64,000 nt of DNA from Halomonas sp. GFAJ-1 (GTDB lineage: Bacteria > Pseudomonadota > Gammaproteobacteria > Pseudomonadales > Halomonadaceae), in assembly GCA_002966495.1 (NCBI GenBank), contig CP016490.1, positions 3,472,001 through 3,536,000 of the forward strand, written 5' to 3'. The position numbers were made by a program, and so were the translations under genes. Each line of letters opens with the position of its first letter. Positions within the stretch are counted from its first letter, which is position 1. Below, one piece after another: positions 33,469 through 41,147 of the stretch. The notes under the pieces are model-generated. The model did no database searches. It saw only the letters and a list, made by a program, of their open reading frames with translations, and was not told the origin of the DNA.

Positions 33469-34686
33469 TCATACGTTTTTTACTCCGAACTTATCCCCCA
33501 GGTGATGGGCAACGCTCACCATGTCTTTATCGCCACGACCACTGAGGTTGACCACCATCAGATGCTCGCGGGGCAGTGTTGGCGCGCGCTTAGCCACTTC
33601 GGCCAGGGCGTGGGCGGTTTCCAGCGCAGGGATGATGCCCTCTTGGCGACAGCAGATTTGGAATGCTTCCAGCGCTTCGTCATCGGTGGCGGAAACGTAC
33701 TCAACCCGCCCCTGCTCGTGCAACCAGGCGTGCTCGGGGCCAATGCCGGGGTAATCTAGCCCGGCGGAAATCGAGTGGGCGTCGATAATCTGGCCATCTT
33801 CGTTTTGCAGCAGGTAAGTACGGTTGCCGTGCAGCACGCCGGGGGTGCCGCCGTTCAGGCTAGCGGCGTGCAGGCCGCTGTTAACGCCTTTACCGCCCGC
33901 CTCCACGCCCACCATGTGAACGCTTTCATCATCAATAAACGGGTAGAACAGGCCCATGGCATTAGAGCCACCGCCCACGCAGGCAATCAGCGAATCCGGC
34001 AGGCGGCCCTGCTTTTCAAGCATTTGGGTGCGGGTTTCATGGCCAATCACCGCTTGGAAATCGCGCACCATGGCCGGGTACGGGTGCGGGCCTGCCACGG
34101 TGCCGATGATGTAAAAGGTGTCGTCGACGTTTGTTACCCAGTCGCGCAGCGCTTCGTTCATGGCGTCTTTGAGGGTGCCGGTGCCAGAGGTCACTGGCAC
34201 GATCTCCGCGCCCAACAGCTTCATGCGGAACACGTTGGGCTGTTGGCGTTCGATGTCGGTGGCGCCCATGTAAATCACGCAGGGCAAACCAAAGCGGGCC
34301 GCGACGGTGGCTGTCGCCACGCCGTGCATGCCCGCACCGGTTTCCGCGATGATGCGCTTTTTGCCCATCTGCTTGGCCAGCAGCACCTGACCAATGCAGT
34401 TGTTAATCTTGTGCGCGCCGGTGTGGTTCAGCTCTTCGCGCTTGAGGTAAATGCTCGCACCGCCGAAGTGCTCGGTGAGGCGCTCGGCAAAGTAGAGCGG
34501 GCTGGGGCGGCCAACGTAGTCGCCCTGAAAATAGGCGAGCTGGCGCTGAAATTCCGGGTCGTTTTTGGCGGTGGTGTACTCATCCTGCAGCTCAAGAATC
34601 AGCGGCATCAGGGTTTCAGCGACAAAGCGGCCACCGAAACTGCCAAACAGCCCGTTGGCATCGGGTAGGCTTAAGGGTTTGTTCAT
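33469..34686 (-). CDS. trpB: Tryptophan synthase beta subunit
   Basis: A 405-residue pyridoxal-phosphate enzyme that joins indole and serine to make tryptophan. The cofactor lysine is in NHTGAHKINNCIGQ, the phosphate-binding loop in CVGGGSNAMGLFYPF, and the C-terminal NLSGRGDKDM is typical. The start at 34686 gives the standard N-terminus MNKPLSLPDANGLFGSFGGR, behind AGAGG; the frame is open to 34791 but that extension is not family-like. It is first gene of trpBA and is divergent from a TrpI-like regulator, the arrangement known in Pseudomonas, where TrpI activates trpBA in response to indoleglycerol phosphate. Confidence 0.97.
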   Translation of the reverse strand: MNKPLSLPDANGLFGSFGGRFVAETLMPLILELQDEYTTAKNDPEFQRQLAYFQGDYVGRPSPLYFAERLTEHFGGASIYLKREELNHTGAHKINNCIGQVLLAKQMGKKRIIAETGAGMHGVATATVAARFGLPCVIYMGATDIERQQPNVFRMKLLGAEIVPVTSGTGTLKDAMNEALRDWVTNVDDTFYIIGTVAGPHPYPAMVRDFQAVIGHETRTQMLEKQGRLPDSLIACVGGGSNAMGLFYPFIDDESVHMVGVEAGGKGVNSGLHAASLNGGTPGVLHGNRTYLLQNEDGQIIDAHSISAGLDYPGIGPEHAWLHEQGRVEYVSATDDEALEAFQICCRQEGIIPALETAHALAEVAKRAPTLPREHLMVVNLSGRGDKDMVSVAHHLGDKFGVKNV

Positions 34687-34809
34687 CACGACCTCTGCGG
34701 TATCGGGGCGATTTAAGATGCTAACGACGTTAACGCAGGCAGGCGGGAAGAAAAATCGATAAGATGGCAAGCACCTGTGAGTTTTACGCAACTATTGAAA
34801 GAGGCACTC

Positions 34810-35703
34810 ATGCAACATAGCCTGCCGCCGTTGAGCGCCCTGCGCGCCTTTGAAGCCACCGCTCGGCTAGGCAGCGTGACCGCCGCCGCCAACGAGCTAA
34901 GCGTTACCCACGGTGCGGTTAGCCGCCAGCTAAAGAGCCTGGATGAGCATTTTGGCGTGGCGCTATTCACCAAAGTGGGCCGTGGGCTAGTGCTCACTCA
35001 CCACGGCGAACGGCTGCAAAGTGGCGTGGGGGAAGCCTTCGCGAAACTGAGAGATAGTTGCACTTTGCTCAAGCATGAGGTGGAAGAAGCGCCGTTTACC
35101 CTGGCCTGCCCCGGCAGCCTGCTGGCGCGCTGGCTGATCCCCCGTTTAGACCGCTTAAACCAGGCGCTGCCGGAGCTAAAACTTCAGGTAGTGGTGAGCG
35201 ATTCCGAGCAGCCCGGCACGCCCTCAGATGCCAGCGCCACACTGGCGTTTACTGAACCGCCTTGGCCTGCCGACATGGTGGTTATACCACTAATGCCCGA
35301 ACAGATTTGTGCAGTAGTGAGCCCATCGTTGGCCGCGCAAACCGAGCCGGCCAACCCGGTATCGCTGTTTGCTAACAAGCTTCTCTACACCGCCTCACGC
35401 CCTCAAGCGTGGCCCCAGTGGGCTGCTGCTAAAAGGTTGGAGCAAAGTAAGCTGGAGACCGCCCTTCAGCAGGGCCAAGGCTTTGCCCATCTTTATTATT
35501 TGATTGAAGCAGCAGTGGCCGGTTTGGGTATCGCCATCGCCCCCAAATTATTAGTAGAGGATGATGTGAACAGCGGACGATTAGTCGCCCCGTGGGGAAG
35601 TATCGAAACGCCTGCGCGGCTCTGCCTGTTGCTACCTAAACACGCCAACGTTCGCCGCAGCGAGCCGCTGGCAGAGTGGTTTAAGCAGGCGCTTAAAGGG
35701 TGA
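34810..35703 (+). CDS. LysR-family regulator, TrpI-like
   Basis: A 297-residue LysR-type regulator. The N-terminal helix-turn-helix reads LRAFEATARLGSVTAAANELSVTHGAVSRQLKSLDEHFGVALF, close to the TrpI/GcvA branch, and the rest is the substrate-binding-like effector domain. It faces trpBA across 123 bases, so it is most likely the activator of trpBA and represses its own gene. The ATG at 34810 is chosen because the frame from the GTG at 34777 lacks a ribosome binding site and adds residues not usual for the family. The effector is inferred from Pseudomonas TrpI. Confidence 0.85.
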   Translation: MQHSLPPLSALRAFEATARLGSVTAAANELSVTHGAVSRQLKSLDEHFGVALFTKVGRGLVLTHHGERLQSGVGEAFAKLRDSCTLLKHEVEEAPFTLACPGSLLARWLIPRLDRLNQALPELKLQVVVSDSEQPGTPSDASATLAFTEPPWPADMVVIPLMPEQICAVVSPSLAAQTEPANPVSLFANKLLYTASRPQAWPQWAAAKRLEQSKLETALQQGQGFAHLYYLIEAAVAGLGIAIAPKLLVEDDVNSGRLVAPWGSIETPARLCLLLPKHANVRRSEPLAEWFKQALKG

Positions 35704-35729
35704 GCGCGGTGTCAGCGCCGCTAGTGCGG

Positions 35730-36332
35730 CTAGCTAAATGCTGTCTGTTGAAAACTATCCCTGGTAATCACTGCGGCGTGCCATGCCTGAAGCTGCGGAT
35801 ACGCTTCTTTCCAGCTCACCTCGGGCAGCCTGAAGGCTAAATAGTCCAACGCCACCGCCGTGGAGATTTCACCAAGGTTGAGTGATTCGGTTAGCTGGTT
35901 TTGGTGAAGTTCATCGCCTAACTGTTTTATTAGACGCTGGATGGCACGCTGGCGTCTTAGGCCAAGTTCGCTTTGATCAATCTCAGCCCCATAATGTTTT
36001 CGAGCGATCACCGTAGTGAAGGAGGCATCCATTAGGTTTTGCCCCAGCCCGACTAGGTGCAGTACGTCAGCCCGTTGGGAGCTGGGTACTATTGGCATGC
36101 TGGGGCTAAAATCATCAAGATAAAAGGCAATCAGCAGCGACTCGCTGAGTGTTTTGCCATCCGGAGTAACGAGCGCCGGAATGCGCCCTGCGGGATTAAC
36201 CGCTAGCAGCGCTTTGTCGTCTGCCCAGGGGTCACACCAGCGCAGCGTTACACTCTCCATGAGCCCTTTTTCCAGCAGGATGATGCGCGCCATACGCGCA
36301 TAGGGGGACGTTGCGTTTAGAAAGAGTTCCAT
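35730..36332 (-). CDS. Glutathione S-transferase family protein
   Basis: A 200-residue cytoplasmic protein with an N-terminal thioredoxin-like domain (ELFLNATSPYARMARIILLEKGL, then NPAGRIPALVTPDGKTLSESLLIAFYLD) and a helical C-terminal domain. The serine in SPYARMAR is in the place of the catalytic residue, and ESLLI is the glutathione gamma-glutamyl contact. Glutathione conjugation or reduction of an unknown substrate is likely. A GAGGCAAGC sequence precedes the ATG. It is a single gene, convergent with the LysR gene. Confidence 0.9.
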   Translation of the reverse strand: MELFLNATSPYARMARIILLEKGLMESVTLRWCDPWADDKALLAVNPAGRIPALVTPDGKTLSESLLIAFYLDDFSPSMPIVPSSQRADVLHLVGLGQNLMDASFTTVIARKHYGAEIDQSELGLRRQRAIQRLIKQLGDELHQNQLTESLNLGEISTAVALDYLAFRLPEVSWKEAYPQLQAWHAAVITRDSFQQTAFS

Positions 36333-36402
36333 GCTTGCCTCAGGTGGTTACAAAATGAAGAGCGTTCGCGACGGCGGTATTAGCTAAGGTGCACAAGGTA
36401 CA

Positions 36403-38007
36403 TTACTGACTCGGCGTCACTTTTAGCACTCTGCCTTCTGGGTTGTCAGTCAGCAGGTAAATAGCACCTTCCGGGCCTACCCGCACATCGCGAATACGCT
36501 CTTCAAGCTCGCCAAATAAGCTTTCCACATCTTCCGCATGGGTAGCATCTGCTGAGAGGCGTACCCTGCGCACTTCTTTGTCGACTAAGGCGCCCACTAG
36601 AAGATCACCCCGCCATTCGGGAAATAGCTCGCCGGTATACAGCGCCATACCAGATGGCGCGATGGAAGGCGTCCACTCAAGCAGCGGTGGAATGGTGCCA
36701 GGGTATTGGTTGAACGGCGTAATGCGCGCGCCCGTATAATCCAGCCCGCCCGTTGCGATAGGCCAGCCAAAGTTAGCGCCTGCAGTAATTATATTGAGCT
36801 CATCACCACCGCGCGGGCCGTGCTCATGGGCAATCAGCCGCTGGTTCTGCTCATCCACCACCAGCCCTTGGATATTGCGGTGGCCATAGCTGTAAATTTC
36901 CGGCCGAGTATCCGCATCCCCGATAAACGGGTTGTCATCCGGCACACTGCCATCAGGGTGTATACGCACAATGCTGCCGATATGATTGCCAAGGTTCTGC
37001 GCTTGTTCGCGGTAGTCGAACCCATCGCCTAATGTCACGATTAAGGTTCCATCCGGTAGCCAAGCTAACCGGCCACCGTAGTGGGCATCCCCCCGTTTGG
37101 CGGGGTCAACGCGGAAGATCTCTTCGACCTCTTCAAGCCCGCGCTCAGTGAGTGTTCCATAGGCAATGCAGGTGTGGTTGGCGCTATGGTTGCCGCAGGC
37201 ATAGCTGAGAAAAATCTGTTGATTCTGCTCAAACTGTGGGGAAGGCAAAACATCAAATAGCCCCGCTTGCCCGGACGCGTATACCGGCGGCAAACCGCTT
37301 AATGACGCCACCTGGGTATCGCCTTGCGCCGTTAACAACCGCAGCCGCCCGGGGCGCTCGGTCACTAACATTCGCCCATCCGGCAGAAATGCCAACGACC
37401 ACGGGTGTTCAAGACCCTCAGCGATAGTGTCAATGTGATACGGCACGGTACCGGCCGTTGTTGCCTGGGCTTGCAGGTTTTCAGAATAACCCGGGAGAGC
37501 TAGAGCGCTCATGCCAAGCACCACAATCAGAAATTTTGGTTGGCGCGCGCGGCCCGTTGTCTGACTGTTAAGCAATCCAAACACCAACCCCGCAATGGCT
37601 GCCGTTCCTAGCATGGCAAGTAGCCCAAAAGTGTCACGAGTGGCGGCAATCAGGGTGGGCATGGGGGCTACACGGTTCACCAAAAGAAACGTCACCCATA
37701 ACCCAGTAGCCCCCGCAATAGCGCACAGCGGTGCTAGCCACGGCTTACCTAACCTACGTGCGACCAGCATTGCAAACGCTTGGGAAATGATGAACCCCAC
37801 CGAAAACAGCGCCGCATAAATAGGCCCGAAGTGAATTAAATCTTCGCGCGTTGAGACAATACGTAAGCCAAGCGGGATATCCACACCTATTGATTGCAGC
37901 GCCGCCATATTAAATTGGGTTTGCACGATGCTACCCAGTATCACACCTACAAACATCGCGATAATAAAACGTAAGCATAGGGCGGCCCAACTCGGCATTT
38001 GATTCAT
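36403..38007 (-). CDS. Membrane-anchored glucose/sorbosone dehydrogenase-type protein
   Basis: A protein of about 534 residues made of two parts. The first 160 or so residues have four to five hydrophobic helices (such as FIIAMFVGVILGSIV and FGPIYAALFSVGFIISQAF). A further hydrophobic segment ending in LALPGYSENLQAQA is like a signal sequence. The rest is a six-bladed beta propeller of the soluble glucose dehydrogenase/sorbosone dehydrogenase family: EGLEHPWSLAFLPDGRMLVTERPGRL, GDAHYGGRLAWLPDGTLIVTLGDGFDYREQAQ, YGHRNIQGL, HEHGPRGGDELN. PQQ is the likely cofactor and the propeller should face the periplasm. The join to a multi-helix anchor is uncommon. The frame opens at 38019; 38007 is the next ATG. 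Confidence 0.83.
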   Translation of the reverse strand: MNQMPSWAALCLRFIIAMFVGVILGSIVQTQFNMAALQSIGVDIPLGLRIVSTREDLIHFGPIYAALFSVGFIISQAFAMLVARRLGKPWLAPLCAIAGATGLWVTFLLVNRVAPMPTLIAATRDTFGLLAMLGTAAIAGLVFGLLNSQTTGRARQPKFLIVVLGMSALALPGYSENLQAQATTAGTVPYHIDTIAEGLEHPWSLAFLPDGRMLVTERPGRLRLLTAQGDTQVASLSGLPPVYASGQAGLFDVLPSPQFEQNQQIFLSYACGNHSANHTCIAYGTLTERGLEEVEEIFRVDPAKRGDAHYGGRLAWLPDGTLIVTLGDGFDYREQAQNLGNHIGSIVRIHPDGSVPDDNPFIGDADTRPEIYSYGHRNIQGLVVDEQNQRLIAHEHGPRGGDELNIITAGANFGWPIATGGLDYTGARITPFNQYPGTIPPLLEWTPSIAPSGMALYTGELFPEWRGDLLVGALVDKEVRRVRLSADATHAEDVESLFGELEERIRDVRVGPEGAIYLLTDNPEGRVLKVTPSQ

Positions 38008-38184
38008 AAGGTATCTCATTTGTCGTGTAGATAAAGCATATGCAGTGACTCTCGATTAGGGAAGTAAACGCTACTACTGCCATGTTAACTCTACTAAGAA
38101 ACGCCTTATGTTGCTTGACAAACCGATCAGCTTGCCAATCAAAGGTGGCCAAATTTGGCATTTATACACCACGACCTGTAAGGT

Positions 38185-38204
38185 AATTGAACGACCATTC
38201 AATT
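38185..38204 (+). promoter_or_regulatory. Palindromic operator-like site before the glycerophosphodiesterase gene
   Basis: A perfect 7-bp inverted repeat, AATTGAA and TTCAATT with a 6-base spacer, ends just before the AAGGAG ribosome binding site. Its shape resembles TetR-family operators. It could equally be a small mRNA hairpin that covers the ribosome binding site. Confidence 0.35.
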
Positions 38205-38215
38205 AAGGAGCTTTT

Positions 38216-39151
38216 ATGCAACGTCATCCGCTAATTGCCGCTATATCGCTAGGTCTTTTCGCTGGTGCTGCCACCACTTCTGCGCTGGCTGAAGCCACCC
38301 CGCTGGAGCAGCAGCTAAAAGACCTCGAATCCTTTCAAGTCATTGCCCACCGTGGCGCCAGCGGCCATGCCCCAGAAAGCACGATGGCCGCCTACGAACT
38401 GGCCCATGAATGGGGCGTCGATTATTTAGAGCTGGATGTTCAAATCACCGCCGATGGTGAGTTGGTGGTGTTTCATGATGACGCCATTGGTCGCACCAGC
38501 ACCGGTGAAGGCGCCATCAATGACCACACTCTAGAAGAACTACAAGCGTTGGATACCGGCACTTGGTTCAACGACGCTAACCCTGAAAACGCCGATGCGG
38601 CGTTTGAAGGCGCTCAAATTGTGACGCTTGATGAGTTGTTTGAGCGTTTCGGCCATGATGAGCGGTATTACATTGAAACTAAATCACCGCAATTAAACCC
38701 TGGCTTGGAAGAAGCCCTGGTTGAGTCGTTAGAAGCCCACGATATGATTGAGACAGGACGCGTGTTGGTCCAGTCATTCGAGCAGGACAGTCTACTTAAA
38801 ATACGCGAGCTAAATGAGAACGTGCCACTCATTCAACTAGTGTGGTACCACACTAATGAAGAGGATGATTCGCAGCTACAAGAGTGGACAGGCGTCACAC
38901 CGGGCCCAGCCGAGATCACCGATGAAGACTTCCAAGCAATCGCTGAATACGCAGTGGGCATCGGTACTAACGTCACTTACGATGGAAACGACGTTATTGA
39001 TGCAGACTTTATTCGCCAAGCACAGGCAAATGGTTTGCCCGTTCATATTTATACGATCAACGAGACCGACGAGATGCAGCGCTTACTCGACTGGGGCGTA
39101 AATGGGTTGTTTACTGACTACCCTGACCGCCTGCTTGAACTCGTTGAGTAA
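38216..39151 (+). CDS. Secreted glycerophosphodiester phosphodiesterase
   Basis: A 311-residue protein with a Sec signal peptide (cleavage after ALA-E, about residue 25) and a GDPD TIM barrel. Active-site residues are visible in VIAHRGASGHAPESTMAAY, DYLELDVQITADGELVVFHDDAIGRTS and YIETKSP. It should hydrolyse glycerophosphodiesters from phospholipid breakdown to glycerol 3-phosphate and an alcohol in the periplasm. AAGGAG lies upstream, a palindrome precedes it, and a strong terminator follows, so it is a single-gene unit. It is more like GlpQ than the cytoplasmic UgpQ because of the signal peptide. Confidence 0.93.
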   Translation: MQRHPLIAAISLGLFAGAATTSALAEATPLEQQLKDLESFQVIAHRGASGHAPESTMAAYELAHEWGVDYLELDVQITADGELVVFHDDAIGRTSTGEGAINDHTLEELQALDTGTWFNDANPENADAAFEGAQIVTLDELFERFGHDERYYIETKSPQLNPGLEEALVESLEAHDMIETGRVLVQSFEQDSLLKIRELNENVPLIQLVWYHTNEEDDSQLQEWTGVTPGPAEITDEDFQAIAEYAVGIGTNVTYDGNDVIDADFIRQAQANGLPVHIYTINETDEMQRLLDWGVNGLFTDYPDRLLELVE

Positions 39152-39455
39152 CCATGTGCCGTTACATGAAAACGCCCGGCTTTTTGCCGGGCGTTTTAGT
39201 TATGTAGGCTTAATGTAATGCGGTAGTGATATGTTTTATGTGCCTGGAGATATCCTAAAGATGGTGTAGTGTTACTAGGTATTTCAGGTTACTTTGGCCT
39301 AGCTATTTTGTAGTTTCCGTCAATAAGAAAAGCCGATAAGCTCCTCACCCAAGGACTTTTTAAGTAGCGGCTGCAAGGGAGACACGTCATTTACTTATTC
39401 ACATCAGCAGTGTGGGCGATGCCTGCAGGGTGCATGGCCTGGCGTTTAGCGGGCA
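39152..39455. other. Intergenic region with terminator
   Basis: After the terminator at 39169-39197 the remaining 250 bases hold no open frame with family support. It should carry the promoter of the following four-gene operon. I saw no clear riboswitch fold in it, including none that fits the cyclic di-GMP (GEMM) consensus. Confidence 0.5.
39169..39197 (+). terminator. Intrinsic terminator of the glycerophosphodiesterase gene
   Basis: A perfect 12-bp stem, AAAACGCCCGGC (39169-39180) and GCCGGGCGTTTT (39186-39197), with a T5 loop and its arm ending in T4. The symmetric A and T flanks allow it to act in both directions. Confidence 0.92.
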
Positions 39456-39941
39456 ATGACTAACCATTCCTCGCCGTTCTCTTTTTTGAGCAGCACACGC
39501 AGGCAGTTGGCTTGGATAACAGCCTGCCTGATGCTTGTACTGTTTTCGGGGTTAGCAAAGGCACAAACGGTTGCCGATGAAAGCGTCATTGTTTTAGTAG
39601 CTCATCCTGACGTCCCCATCAGCTGGTTAACCCGTGATACCACTCGGGCAATTTTCGCCATGCGCCAACGTACTTGGCCGAATGGCCAAGCCGTACAGGT
39701 GTTTGTGCTGCCCAACCGCGACCCTGTACATGCGCGTTTTACCAAAGAGCAGCTCGCTGTTTACCCTCACCAGCTTCAATTGGCCTGGGATCGAGTGGTG
39801 TTTTCTGGCAGGGGGCAAGCACCCAACCGTGTTCGCAACCTGACTGAAATGCACGAAAAAGTGGCCAGTACGCCCGGTGCGCTGGGATACCTTGAAAGGG
39901 AGTACCTGGATGAAAGCGTCCAAGTCATTTCAATGGAGTGA
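39456..39941 (+). CDS. PstS-like periplasmic binding-domain protein
   Basis: A 161-residue exported protein (signal peptide ending near GLAKA-QTVAD). The mature part, VIVLVAHPDVPISWLTRDTTRAIFAMRQRTWPNGQAVQVFVLP and TPGALGYLEREYLD, is a short version of the phosphate-binding-protein-like domain found in PstS relatives; the usual full PstS is about twice this size. It is unlikely to feed a transporter, since no Pst genes are near. It overlaps the next gene by 32 bases and heads a unit with an outer-membrane protein and a GGDEF-EAL protein, so it may be a periplasmic ligand sensor. The ribosome binding site is weak. Confidence 0.78.
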   Translation: MTNHSSPFSFLSSTRRQLAWITACLMLVLFSGLAKAQTVADESVIVLVAHPDVPISWLTRDTTRAIFAMRQRTWPNGQAVQVFVLPNRDPVHARFTKEQLAVYPHQLQLAWDRVVFSGRGQAPNRVRNLTEMHEKVASTPGALGYLEREYLDESVQVISME

Positions 39942-41121
39942 TCGCAAACTCGCCAAGAGGCTGATGGCGTGCCTTGTGTTGTTAACGCCCACCGCTGCCA
40001 GCTTAGCCGATGAGCACGTACTGGATACGCTGCAGGTGCATGGTTTTTTGAGCCAGGCGCTTATCGTGACCGACGACAACAACTTCTTTGGCCCCAGCAG
40101 TAACGGTTCGGGGAGTGTAGAGTTTACTGAGCTTGGGATTAACGCCTCGCTTCGACCGCACCGAGATGTACTGGTAGCTGCCCAGTTACTAAGTCGCCGT
40201 GCAGGCGGTGAAACCAGCGATGCACAACCCACGCTGGACTACGGCGTGATTGATTATCAGATGGTCTCAAACCAGGCGCGAACCCTGGGCGTACAGGCGG
40301 GTAGGTTTAAAAATCCCTTTGGCCTTTATAACCAAACCCGGGATGTAGCGTTCACCCGGCCAAGTATCTTACTACCTCAATCGATCTACTTTGACCGTAC
40401 CCGGGCACTGGGTATAGCCGCAGATGGCGTCAATGTGTATCTGGAAGAGCGCATCCCCTCAGGCACGCTTAGGGTCAGCAGCGGCATTGGCCGACCACAA
40501 ACAGGCTCCTTACTCGCTAAGCAGCTATTTGGTGATACTGGCAATAGTATCTCTTCTTCTTCGTTATCGGCCATTGCACAGGTTTTATACGAAGACCAGA
40601 GCGGTAAGTTTCTTGCAGCGTTAAGTGCTGCCAACGTTAACTTAGATGCCAACTTTGCCGACAACGCCGCAGACTTCAGCTTTCAGCCCTGGATTGCCTC
40701 GCTGCAATACAATGAAGAGCTATGGAGCTTGACAGCTGAGTTCGCCCTACGAAAACAGTCCCTTGAAGGTGACAATCTATCTCGAAACTTCGACATTACC
40801 GGCCATAGCTGGTACTTACAGTATCAACGACGTATGACGCCGAGCTGGAGCTGGCTGGTGAGGTACGACAGCCTCGTCAACAATACCGCCGACCGCTCAG
40901 GCCGCGACTATGAACAAAACGGCTTTGGACCAGCCCACTCGCAGTTTGCAGATGATGTAACCCTAGGCCTTCAGTGGACGCCCAACTCTCGCCTGATGCT
41001 TGCAGGGGAATACCATCACGTGAATGGCACTGGCTGGCTGCCAACACAGGATAACCCTGACGCTTCAGCCACTCGCCAGCACTGGAATATGCTGCTCTTT
41101 CAGCTTTCGCTGCGTTTTTAA
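39910..41121 (+). CDS. Outer-membrane beta-barrel (porin-like) protein
   Basis: A protein of about 403 residues with a signal peptide ending near TAASLADEH. The mature part alternates polar and apolar residues in strand-like runs, contains VHGFLSQALIVTDDNNFFG and QAGRFKNPFGLYNQTRDVAFTRPS (the latter common in phosphate-selective-porin-like proteins), and ends in QLSLRF with the terminal phenylalanine typical of outer-membrane barrels. I start it at 39910, behind AGGGAG; the frame runs back to 39877. It is the second gene of the signalling operon. Specificity is unknown. Confidence 0.78.
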   Translation: MKASKSFQWSDRKLAKRLMACLVLLTPTAASLADEHVLDTLQVHGFLSQALIVTDDNNFFGPSSNGSGSVEFTELGINASLRPHRDVLVAAQLLSRRAGGETSDAQPTLDYGVIDYQMVSNQARTLGVQAGRFKNPFGLYNQTRDVAFTRPSILLPQSIYFDRTRALGIAADGVNVYLEERIPSGTLRVSSGIGRPQTGSLLAKQLFGDTGNSISSSSLSAIAQVLYEDQSGKFLAALSAANVNLDANFADNAADFSFQPWIASLQYNEELWSLTAEFALRKQSLEGDNLSRNFDITGHSWYLQYQRRMTPSWSWLVRYDSLVNNTADRSGRDYEQNGFGPAHSQFADDVTLGLQWTPNSRLMLAGEYHHVNGTGWLPTQDNPDASATRQHWNMLLFQLSLRF

Positions 41122-41147
41122 CACAGCAAGACAACGGAGCGTCCGTG

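Noticed and set aside
33775..34668. 297-codon plus-strand frame antisense to trpB
   Set aside because: It mirrors the codon structure of trpB, has no ribosome binding site, and its product is rich in His, Ala and Val as expected from an antisense shadow.
39201..39455. Possible cyclic di-GMP riboswitch before the signalling operon
   Set aside because: I looked for the GEMM consensus because a GGDEF-EAL gene follows, but could not find the conserved tetraloop-receptor and core bases.
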